Of a DNA stretch of 5,689 nucleotides, positions 1-5,158 are shown piece after piece. Source of the stretch: Candidatus Omnitrophota bacterium (GTDB lineage: Bacteria > Omnitrophota > Gorgyraeia > Gygaellales > Profunditerraquicolaceae); contig JAQTNM010000105.1 in assembly GCA_028713875.1 (NCBI GenBank), positions 1 to 5,689 of the forward strand. Direction: 5' to 3'. The translations under genes were made by a program, and so were the position numbers. The notes beneath the pieces were generated by a model. It was not told the DNA's origin. It was given only the letters and a program-made list of their open reading frames with translations, and searched no databases. Each line of letters starts with the position of its first letter. Position 1 is the first letter of the stretch.

Positions 1-476
1 CCCTTGATCGCAAAGGCAAGCGCAACAATCACAATACCCTGGCCTCCGATGAACATAATCAGGTGCCGCCAGAAATTGTGGGTATAGGAAAGATGGTCTA
101 AGTCCTGCACCAAAGTCAAGCCGGTGGTGGCAAAACCCGACATACTGTCAAAACAGGCGTCCAGAAAAGACTTCCAGTGTCCGCTTAAATACAGCGGTAT
201 TGCCCCTAAAACCATAGCCACCAGCCACGACAGAGAAACTACAATCATGCCCTGCATCCAATTCAGGTCTTTCTCAATGCCGCATAACCTCTCAAGCAGC
301 ATCCCGGATATCAAGGCTATCTCCGCTGCAATCAAAAAATCCAGGGCAGGATTTATTTCTCTACAGGCAAGACCTAAAAATGCCGGCAGGCACATCGTAA
401 AACCCAAGCCGATGATAATCTTGCTCAGATAATAACCGATGTTTTTAATATCGTCTATGCGGGGTCTAAGGATCAT
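1..476 (-). CDS. trkH: TrkH-type K+ transporter channel subunit, N-terminal 158 residues (3' end outside window)
   Basis: This is the membrane-embedded, K+-conducting subunit of a Trk/Ktr uptake system, which works with cytoplasmic RCK (TrkA) subunits. The translation starts MILRPRIDDIKNIG, like the basic pre-helix start of TrkH. Hydrophobic segments follow at about residues 17-38, 46-63 and 75-96. The first pore loop is SMSGFATTGLT (111-121), matching the family SGFTTTG-type filter with its conserved glycine. Next comes WRHLIMFIGGQGIVIV (136-151), the family's W-R...GG.GI helix start. The frame stays open to base 1, so at least two thirds of the usual ~450-480 residues are missing. The start is ATG at 476, immediately after the TAG of the small upstream ORF and in the same frame. 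No Shine-Dalgarno is visible, so translation probably depends on reinitiation. The family assignment is strong; TrkH versus KtrB cannot be settled from this fragment. Confidence 0.9.
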   Translation of the reverse strand, partial: MILRPRIDDIKNIGYYLSKIIIGLGFTMCLPAFLGLACREINPALDFLIAAEIALISGMLLERLCGIEKDLNWMQGMIVVSLSWLVAMVLGAIPLYLSGHWKSFLDACFDSMSGFATTGLTLVQDLDHLSYTHNFWRHLIMFIGGQGIVIVALAFAIK

Positions 477-590
477 CTAACGTGGCAATAATACAAGGCA
501 CAACAGAAAGCCCGCCGCTATAACGGCAAAAGCATATAAAACTTCAACGCCAATACCCAAGATGGCATTAAAAGGGGGGCGGATTTTCAT
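477..590 (-). CDS. 37-aa single-pass membrane small protein between trkA and trkH
   Basis: This short ORF was found by reading the gap between the TrkA-type gene and trkH. It begins with ATG at 590-588, overlapping the upstream stop by one base (TAATG), and ends with TAG at 479-477. The product starts MKIRPPFNAILGIG and is then hydrophobic to its end (about residues 8-35: AILGIGVEV..., FAVIAAGFLLCLVLL), closing with a Pro-Arg tail. This predicts one transmembrane helix with a positively charged N-terminus. A GGTGGG stretch lies 9 nt before the ATG. Its stop is directly followed by the trkH ATG in the same frame. I recognise no family. KdpF, a small one-helix peptide of the Kdp K+ pump, is an analogy of position and size only. 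It could be a Trk accessory peptide, a coupling leader peptide, or an N-terminal piece of trkH cut off by a stop mutation. Confidence 0.6.
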   Translation of the reverse strand: MKIRPPFNAILGIGVEVLYAFAVIAAGFLLCLVLLPR

Positions 591-1252
591 TATAATTTAC
601 CCACCAGAAGATTTAAAAGCTGGGGTTCATTGCCGATCACGGTCAGGGCGATGATATCATCCCCGGGCTTAAGGACCGTGTTGCCTTTAGGCACAACCAC
701 TTCTTCTCCCCTGACGATAGAAACCAGCACTGAATCCGCAGGCAACTGGATATTCTGGACCTCTTTATTGATCGCCGGTGAATCTTCGGGCAGATCCACC
801 CGCACAATGGCAAGCTTGCCACGCTTGAAGCTCATCAGGTTCACAAAATCCGAGAAAGATACCTCTTCTTCAATGACCTTGGCGATGATCTTGGTAGAGT
901 CAATGGGCACATCGATGCCCAGCTCTGCAAAGGTGTGTTCGTCATCGGGGTTATTTACCCTGCCTACGGTACGGCCGACATTGAATTTTTCCTTGGCTAA
1001 CTGGCAGATGATAAGGTTATCTTCATCGTCTCCGGTAACCGCGGCCACCACATCCGCCCGGTGCGCTCCGGCTTCTTCAAGGATCAATGGCTCGCAGCCA
1101 TCGCCGTTAATGACCAGTATCTCCAGTTCTTTGGCGATTTCCTCGCAGATATCTTTATTCTTCTCAACTATGCTGACCGTATGCTTACTAAGGCAAAGCC
1201 TCTTGGCTAAAAAATATCCCACTTTTCCTGCGCCTACAATTAAAATATACAT
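590..1252 (-). CDS. trkA: TrkA-type RCK potassium-uptake regulatory protein (downstream copy)
   Basis: This is a cytoplasmic regulatory subunit that binds a nucleotide and gates a Trk/Ktr K+ channel. Of its 220 residues, 1-130 form an RCK_N Rossmann domain: MYILIVGAGKVG with GxGxxG at 7-12, an acidic residue E30 closing the second strand, NGDG at 49-52, and ADVVAAVTGDDEDNL at 66-80. Residues about 138-220 match an RCK_C/TrkA_C domain, including VVVPKGNTVLKPGDDIIAL. E. coli TrkA (about 458 aa) holds two such units; this protein holds one and so resembles KtrA or half of TrkA. ATG at 1252 is preceded by GAGGTAAGG, a good ribosome binding site. It lies 21 nt after the stop of a paralogue with the same layout, and its own TAA overlaps the ATG of the 37-aa ORF. 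Confidence 0.93.
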   Translation of the reverse strand: MYILIVGAGKVGYFLAKRLCLSKHTVSIVEKNKDICEEIAKELEILVINGDGCEPLILEEAGAHRADVVAAVTGDDEDNLIICQLAKEKFNVGRTVGRVNNPDDEHTFAELGIDVPIDSTKIIAKVIEEEVSFSDFVNLMSFKRGKLAIVRVDLPEDSPAINKEVQNIQLPADSVLVSIVRGEEVVVPKGNTVLKPGDDIIALTVIGNEPQLLNLLVGKL

Positions 1253-1273
1253 AGCCTTACCTCAAAGAGTGTG

Positions 1274-1918
1274 TTAGAGGCCGAGTTTATTTTTTATTTT
1301 GTCAAGGCTGGCCACTTTCACTACCGCCATTAATACGTCTTTTTCTTTTACAACCGTATCCGGCACGGGGATGACCATGCCGTCAAGTCTTCTTACCGCT
1401 ACCACTAAAAATTCTCCGGGGATATTTATATCGCGGATGGGCAAACCCACCAGTTCCTTCTTGGCGTCAACTTCCAATACCCCCAACTCCTTGGTCTCAA
1501 TCAGATAGCTGGAGAAATGGCTCTCTATGATCTTATCCCTGATCATGGCCGCAAAAAGTATTGTCCCGCTGATCACGTCCATGCCCAAAGTGGCGTAAAT
1601 ATGCGCGCGCTGCGGATCATATACGCGAGCGATGACCTTGGGAACCTTGAAGATCTTTTTAGCTACCTGCGCCGAAATCAGGTTGGTATTATCTCCGTTG
1701 GTTACGGAGCAAAAAGCATCTGCTTTCTCAATACCTGCCTGCTTTAACAGGCTCAGATCAAAACTGTTGCCTACCAGGGTCAGGCCGTTGAACGTACTGC
1801 CCAGGCGCTCAAATGACGCAGCGCTCTTGTCGATAATAACTACATTGTGGCCTTCCCCGGAGAGGAGCCGGGCCAACTGTGATCCCACCCTGCCGCAGCC
1901 GGCGATAATTATATACAT
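1274..1918 (-). CDS. trkA: TrkA-type RCK potassium-uptake regulatory protein (upstream copy)
   Basis: This 214-residue protein is a second single-RCK K+ channel regulator. It shares the start MYIxIxGxGxVG with its neighbour (GCGRVG at 7-12) and has D30 after the second strand, typical of dinucleotide-type Rossmann folds. The usual GDG/GDA turn is GNS here (50-52). Residues 66-80 (ADAFCSVTNGDNTNL) match the segment ADVVAAVTGDDEDNL in the paralogue. The C-terminal ~75 residues form the RCK_C domain (VVAVRRLDGMVIPVPDTVVKEKDVL pattern, 172-196). The changes at D30/E30 and GNS/GDG suggest the two copies differ in ligand preference, which is inference. The pair may assemble as hetero-oligomers equivalent to the fused two-RCK TrkA. 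ATG at 1918 lies 6 nt after the rplT stop, and the AAAGG in the last rplT codons can serve as ribosome binding site, so translation is probably coupled to rplT. Confidence 0.92.
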   Translation of the reverse strand: MYIIIAGCGRVGSQLARLLSGEGHNVVIIDKSAASFERLGSTFNGLTLVGNSFDLSLLKQAGIEKADAFCSVTNGDNTNLISAQVAKKIFKVPKVIARVYDPQRAHIYATLGMDVISGTILFAAMIRDKIIESHFSSYLIETKELGVLEVDAKKELVGLPIRDINIPGEFLVVAVRRLDGMVIPVPDTVVKEKDVLMAVVKVASLDKIKNKLGL

Positions 1919-1924
1919 ATTTGC

Positions 1925-2272
1925 CTAACCTTTTGCTATGTCCGTTAATTTTTTGAAAGCATGCGTATCTTTCACTGCCAGCTCCGCCAGGATCTTCCTG
2001 TCCAAAGCCACCTTGGATTTCTTAAGGCCGCTCATGAATCTGCTGTAAGTAATGCCGTGTTCCCTGCAGGCCGCATTTATACGGCTGACCCAGAGTCTGC
2101 GGAATTCCCTTTTTTTCGCTTTTCTATCCCGGTAGGCATAGACCAAAGCGTGCATCAGGGCCCGGCGGGCCTGCTGGAACTGCTTGCTGCGGTCGCCCCA
2201 GAACCCCTTAGCGCTTTTTAATACTCTCTTCTTCCTTCTTCTAGTTGCTACGCTGTGTTTAATCTTAGCCAT
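1925..2272 (-). CDS. rplT: Large ribosomal subunit protein bL20
   Basis: bL20 is a primary 23S rRNA-binding protein needed for early 50S assembly. In several bacteria it represses its own operon by binding mRNA. The 115-residue product matches the family throughout: MAKIKHSVATRRRKKRVLKSAKGFWGDRS-type basic N-terminal extension (about 1-60), FRRLWVSRINAACREHGITYSRF (57-79), and a globular C-terminus ending in KLTDIAKG. Length is normal (E. coli 118). ATG at 2272 has AAGGAG 8 nt upstream. It follows rpmI after 29 nt and ends with TAG, which shows amber is used as an ordinary stop here. Whether L20 autoregulation applies cannot be told: I saw no obvious L20-type pseudoknot in the short intergenic spaces. 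Confidence 0.98.
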   Translation of the reverse strand: MAKIKHSVATRRRKKRVLKSAKGFWGDRSKQFQQARRALMHALVYAYRDRKAKKREFRRLWVSRINAACREHGITYSRFMSGLKKSKVALDRKILAELAVKDTHAFKKLTDIAKG

Positions 2273-2301
2273 GACACGAACTCCTTCATTTTAATTGATC
2301 T

Positions 2302-2502
2302 TTAGCCGTAAGGCAGCACTCTTTTTAAATACTTGGCCTCTTTCTGGCCTTTGATTATCTTGCCTCTTCTTAACCGCCTGATCCTCTTGGTTTTTTTACT
2401 CGATAAGAGGTGGCTCTTGCCGCAAGAGGCGTATTTTATCTTGCCGCTTTTGGTCAATCTGAACCTCTTAGCCACGCCTTTTTTGTTTTTTAACTTTGGC
2501 AT
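2302..2502 (-). CDS. rpmI: Large ribosomal subunit protein bL35
   Basis: bL35 is a small basic protein of the 50S subunit. The 66-residue sequence starts MPKLKNKKGVAKRFRLTKSG and contains the family core GKSHLLSSKKTKRIRRLR (28-45), ending KRVLPYG; length matches the usual 64-66. Lys and Arg make up a large share of the residues, as expected. ATG at 2502 is preceded by AAAGAGGG, a good ribosome binding site with short spacing. It sits 33 nt after infC and 29 nt before rplT, in the standard infC-rpmI-rplT order. Confidence 0.98.
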   Translation of the reverse strand: MPKLKNKKGVAKRFRLTKSGKIKYASCGKSHLLSSKKTKRIRRLRRGKIIKGQKEAKYLKRVLPYG

Positions 2503-2535
2503 CTTGCCCTCTTTCTTCTGATTGATGTTTTTGTT

Positions 2536-3042
2536 TTATTTGGGTGATACCACTATGGACATAACCCTGCCTTCCAGATACGGCTCTTTCTCCAGCTGCC
2601 CGTCATTCTGGGTGTCCATGATAAATTTATCTAAAAGCTTCCTGCCTAAATCCATATGCTCGGCCTGCCTACCGCGGAAGAAAAGATTTATCTTGACCTT
2701 GTCTCTTTTTTGTAAAAAAGTGATGGTCTGTTTTAATTTAACCTGGTAGTCATGCTCGTCGATGTTAGGCTTAAGCCTGACCTCTTTTAATTTGCCGTGT
2801 TTCTGATGTTTCTTGGCTTCGCGCTCTTTTTTCTCCTGGTCATATTTAAACTTGCTGAAATCTATGATCCTGCAGACCGGAGGATTTGCCTGGGGCGCAA
2901 CCTCTACTAAATCCAATTCGTACTGATTGCTCATCTCCAGGGCCTTCTGTATAGTGACTACGCCCAACTGATTGCCTTCAGGGCCGATAAGGCGCACTTC
3001 GGGTACGCGGATTTTCTCGTTTATGCGGATAAACTTTTTAAT
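2536..3042 (-). CDS. infC: Translation initiation factor IF-3 with AUU start codon
   Basis: IF-3 binds the 30S subunit, proofreads initiator tRNA and start-codon pairing, and prevents premature 50S joining. From the chosen start the product has 168 residues. The N-terminal domain (about 5-75) has RINEKIRVPEVRLIGPEG and LVEVAPQANPPVCRIIDFSKFKY. A Lys/Glu-rich linker (76-90) and the C-terminal domain with DEHDYQVKLKQTITFL and FFRGRQAEH follow. I chose ATT at 3042-3040. It lies 8 nt after AGGAGG, and IF-3 genes of E. coli and Bacillus are known to start with AUU. The only conventional in-frame codon is GTG at 3051-3049, and it lies inside the Shine-Dalgarno itself (GAGGAGGTG, 3057-3049), so it cannot be used with normal spacing. 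The gene follows thrS after 15 nt. An AUU start implies autorepression, because IF-3 discriminates against such codons. Confidence 0.96.
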   Translation of the reverse strand: MKKFIRINEKIRVPEVRLIGPEGNQLGVVTIQKALEMSNQYELDLVEVAPQANPPVCRIIDFSKFKYDQEKKEREAKKHQKHGKLKEVRLKPNIDEHDYQVKLKQTITFLQKRDKVKINLFFRGRQAEHMDLGRKLLDKFIMDTQNDGQLEKEPYLEGRVMSIVVSPK

Positions 3043-3057
3043 CGCAACCACCTCCTC
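3040..3057 (-). promoter_or_regulatory. infC translation start: strong Shine-Dalgarno plus AUU
   Basis: Immediately after the thrS stop (TAA, 3060-3058) the sequence is GAGGAGGTGGTTGCGATT. GGAGGTG is a near-full complement of the 16S rRNA 3' end, and ATT sits at ideal spacing in the infC frame. A very strong ribosome binding site paired with a poor start codon is the signature of IF-3 autoregulation in other bacteria. That this happens here is inferred, not shown. Confidence 0.85.
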
Positions 3058-4776
3058 TTAGCTTTTGTTATCAATTTCTCCTTTTATTCTCTGCACAAAT
3101 TCTTCCAAAGCCATCACAACAGTGCCCTTGGTTCCTTTTTTCCTCACCGAGACTGTTTCCTGTTTTGTTTCGCGTTCCCCTATGACCAAAACATAAGGCA
3201 TCTTCTCCAATTCTGCTTCACGGATCTTCTTGTCTAGTGTTTCATTACGTATATCTATTTTAACTCTTACTCCGGCATTTTCCAGTCTTTCTTTTACCCT
3301 TTCGGCAAATCCCGCAAATTCTTCTTTTATGGCAAGCACGGATACCTGGACAGGCGAAAGCCAGACCGGGAAACTCCCGGCGTAATGTTCAATCAGGGTA
3401 CCGATGAATCTTTCGATGCTGCCCAGCAATACGCGGTGCAGCATGATCGGCTGCTGCTGGCGGCCCTGCTCGTCAATATATGCCAGATTAAATCTTTTGG
3501 GAAGCGCGAAATCGCACTGGATGGTGGCGCATTGCCATTTTCTCTTCAGGGCATCCTTTAATTTTATGTCTATCTTGGGGCCGTAGAATGCGCCGTCCCC
3601 GTCATTCACCTCGTAAGCCAGGTTCTTTCCTTTTAAGGCTTGCTCCAGGGCTGCGGTTGCCAATTGCCAGTCTTCGTCGCTGCCTACGGATTTTTCCGGC
3701 CGGGTGGACAGCTCAAAGCTTAGATCCGAAAAACCGAAGATCTTCATGGTGCTGGCGATCAGGTCTATTATTGCCGTTATCTCCCCGCTTAGCTGCTGCT
3801 TCCGGCAAAAAATGTGCGCATCGTCCTGGGTAAAGCCGCGCACGCGCAAGAGCCCGTGCAAAACTCCGGCCTTTTCATGCCTGTAAACCGTGCCCAGCTC
3901 AAACAACCGTAAAGGCAGATCCCGGTAGCTGCGGATCTTGGATTTATAGAGAAGCATATGCCCCGGGCAGTTCATCGGTTTCAAAACATACTCTTTGTCA
4001 TCAGACTTAAACATATACATATTCTCTTTATAATAATCGCAGTGGCCGGAAGTCTGCCAAAGCCCGGCCTGCATAATGTGCGGAGTGATCACCAGTTGGT
4101 AGCCGTTTTTTAAGTGGATCTCCTTTTCATAGTCCTCGATTATCTTGCGCAGCATCGCGCCCTTGGGATGGTAAAAGACCAGGCCTGCGCCTGCTTCTTC
4201 GTGATATATATCAAAAAGCTCTAGCTGCGGCCCTAATTTCCTGTGGTCGCGCAGCTTTGCCTCCTCCAGATTTTTAAGGTACTCATCGAGCTCTTTTTTG
4301 CTCTCAAAACACGTTCCGTAAATCCTCTGGAGCATGGGGTTGGTCTCTATGCCATGCCAATAGGCGCCGGCCACGGATAATAATTTAAAGGCCTTGATCT
4401 TGCCGGTTGACTGCACATGCGGACCGCGGCACAGGTCTATAAACTTATCCCCGGTTTTATATATTGAGACTTTCTCCTCGGCTATGGCCCTGATAAGGTC
4501 AAGCTTGTAATCCTCATTTAGGTTTTTGAAGAGTGCGGCGGCTTCTTTTTTAGAAAGTTCTTCTTTTATGAACGGCTCGTCCTTAGCGATAATCTGATGC
4601 ATCTTTTCTTCGATTTTAGCCAGGTCATCTTCGGTAAAAGGCTCTTTTTTATCAAAATCATAATAAAATCCGTCTTCGATAGACGGACCGATGCCGAGCT
4701 TGGTATCCGGCCAGAGCTCTTTTACTGCCTGAGCCATCACGTGCGAACAAGAGTGCCTTAAAATATCTAAATCCAT
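3058..4776 (-). CDS. thrS: Threonyl-tRNA synthetase lacking the N-terminal TGS domain
   Basis: The enzyme charges tRNA-Thr with threonine in the cytoplasm and hydrolyses mischarged Ser-tRNA-Thr. The product has 572 residues, against about 640 in E. coli. It opens directly with the editing domain: HSCSH (H8, H12) and CRGPH (C116, H120), the HxxxH and CxxxH editing-site residues. The class II catalytic core follows: MNCPGH with zinc ligand C270, motif 2 around YRHE (298-301), DDAH with H321, and MLHRVLLGSIERFIG with H447 and motif 3 R455. The anticodon-binding domain is about 470-565 (FPVWLSPVQVSVLAI onwards). All expected catalytic and zinc residues are present. ATG at 4776 is the only plausible start: the frame upstream meets TAA within 25 nt, with no alternative start between. 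The ribosome binding site is weak. The missing TGS domain is known from some other ThrRSs, such as those of mycoplasmas. The gene follows tRNA-Val and repeat copy 1. Confidence 0.97.
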   Translation of the reverse strand: MDLDILRHSCSHVMAQAVKELWPDTKLGIGPSIEDGFYYDFDKKEPFTEDDLAKIEEKMHQIIAKDEPFIKEELSKKEAAALFKNLNEDYKLDLIRAIAEEKVSIYKTGDKFIDLCRGPHVQSTGKIKAFKLLSVAGAYWHGIETNPMLQRIYGTCFESKKELDEYLKNLEEAKLRDHRKLGPQLELFDIYHEEAGAGLVFYHPKGAMLRKIIEDYEKEIHLKNGYQLVITPHIMQAGLWQTSGHCDYYKENMYMFKSDDKEYVLKPMNCPGHMLLYKSKIRSYRDLPLRLFELGTVYRHEKAGVLHGLLRVRGFTQDDAHIFCRKQQLSGEITAIIDLIASTMKIFGFSDLSFELSTRPEKSVGSDEDWQLATAALEQALKGKNLAYEVNDGDGAFYGPKIDIKLKDALKRKWQCATIQCDFALPKRFNLAYIDEQGRQQQPIMLHRVLLGSIERFIGTLIEHYAGSFPVWLSPVQVSVLAIKEEFAGFAERVKERLENAGVRVKIDIRNETLDKKIREAELEKMPYVLVIGERETKQETVSVRKKGTKGTVVMALEEFVQRIKGEIDNKS

Positions 4777-4800
4777 TTCGGTCGTTTTAAAATTGTTTTA

Positions 4801-4887
4801 TGTGCTCCGCTCGCTACGGCGCTTGCCGCGCCGCTTAACGCTCGCTTGAGTACCATTTGAATTTTTCTTATCGAAAAATTCAAATGG
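4801..4887. repeat. Structured repeat, copy 1 (tRNA-Val / thrS gap)
   Basis: This is an 87-nt unit, about 80 percent identical to copy 2 at 5074-5158 in its GC-rich part, with one 2-nt indel. Plus-strand order: a GC-rich part containing a 6-bp hairpin (CGGCGC, loop TTGCC, GCGCCG), then the shared block ACGCTCGCTTGAGT, then a perfect 15-bp hairpin at 4853-4887 (CCATTTGAATTTTTC, loop TTATC, exact complement). On the minus strand the large hairpin begins with CCA, which is also the last three bases of tRNA-Val, so repeat and tRNA overlap by 3 nt. No T-run follows the stem, so it is not a standard intrinsic terminator. Possible natures are a REP- or MITE-like dispersed element or a tRNA 3' processing structure. 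Confidence 0.8.
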
Positions 4888-4958
4888 GCCCATGAGGATT
4901 CGGACCTCAGACCTTTGCGATGTCAACGCAACGCTCTAACCAACTGAGCTATGAGCCC
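4885..4958 (-). tRNA. tRNA-Val (anticodon GAC)
   Basis: A 74-nt cloverleaf. The acceptor is GGGCTCA with TGGGCCC (one G-T pair), the D-stem GCTC/GAGC and the anticodon stem TTGCG/CGCAA. The loop TTGACAT gives GAC at 34-36, and the T-stem is TGAGG/CCTCA. The discriminator is A73 and no CCA is encoded after it. The T-loop reads TCCGAAT, so position 55 is C instead of the nearly universal U (pseudouridine). The rest of the fold is intact. It lies 12 nt downstream of tRNA-Leu, and its last three bases are shared with the hairpin of repeat copy 1. Confidence 0.95.
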
Positions 4959-4970
4959 GTTTTATTTAAG

Positions 4971-5053
4971 TGGGCAAGGAGGGAGTTGAACCCTCACGAC
5001 CTTACGGCCAAAGGATTTTAAGTCCTTCGTGTATGCCATTCCACCACTTGCCC
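4971..5053 (-). tRNA. tRNA-Leu (anticodon UAA)
   Basis: An 83-nt class II tRNA. The acceptor is GGGCAAG/CTTGCCC, the D-stem GTG/CAC and the anticodon stem AAGGA/TCCTT. The loop CTTAAAA gives TAA at 34-36. A 15-nt variable arm carries a small stem (GGCC, GTAA, GGTC), and the T-arm is GAGGG, TTCAACT, CCCTC. The discriminator is A73, as expected for leucine, and no CCA is encoded. The long variable arm confirms the Leu class. It lies between repeat copy 2 and tRNA-Val, and probably shares a transcript with them. Confidence 0.97.
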
Positions 5054-5073
5054 GGGTTTATCAATAGACGAAA

Positions 5074-5158
5074 GGCACTCCGCTCACTGCCCCGCTTGTC
5101 GCTCGGCTACGCTCGCTTGAGTGCCATTAAAATTTTGCGACAAGCAAAATTTTAATGG
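5074..5158. repeat. Structured repeat, copy 2 (tRNA-Cys / tRNA-Leu gap)
   Basis: This 85-nt unit is homologous to copy 1. On the plus strand, GGCACTC (5074-5080) and its exact complement GAGTGCC (5119-5125) enclose a GC-rich segment. A perfect 15-bp hairpin follows at 5124-5158: CCATTAAAATTTTGC, loop GACAA, exact complement. Three of the 15 stem positions differ from copy 1, and each change is matched on the opposite arm. The hairpin apex GCGACAAGC (5137-5145) is the exact complement of GCTTGTCGC at 5094-5102, so a pseudoknot or alternative pairing is possible; copy 1 lacks this feature. On the minus strand the hairpin starts with CCA directly after the discriminator base of tRNA-Cys. Confidence 0.82.

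Noticed and set aside
124..432. Plus-strand ORF of 102 codons
   Set aside because: It is antisense to the trkH fragment, whose pore-loop and GG.GI motifs are unmistakable; the plus-strand product shows no family features.
630..1277. Plus-strand ORF of 215 codons
   Set aside because: It lies opposite a clear TrkA-type gene, its translation is Ser/Thr-rich low-complexity sequence with no domain, and it has no ribosome binding site; it is an antisense shadow.
3588..3886. Two overlapping plus-strand ORFs (81 and 60 codons)
   Set aside because: Both are antisense to the thrS catalytic core; the Arg/Pro/Ser-rich translations are typical of shadow frames.
4777..4800. thrS T-box leader
   Set aside because: The space between tRNA-Val and thrS is only about 110 nt and mostly filled by the repeat; there is no room or recognisable T-box sequence for such a leader.
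4853..4887. Intrinsic terminator after tRNA-Val
   Set aside because: The stem is perfect but AT-rich, and neither strand has a T-run after it; a homologous hairpin sits between tRNA-Cys and tRNA-Leu inside the cluster. A dispersed structured repeat fits better.
5054..5073. Promoter for tRNA-Leu (TTGATAAAC just upstream on the minus strand)
   Set aside because: The -10-like hexamer is too close to the mature 5' end and no -35 box lies at proper distance.
4801..5158. CRISPR array or att sites of an integrated element
   Set aside because: There are only two diverged copies, they are separated by tRNA genes, and no integrase or spacer-like regular pattern is present in the window.
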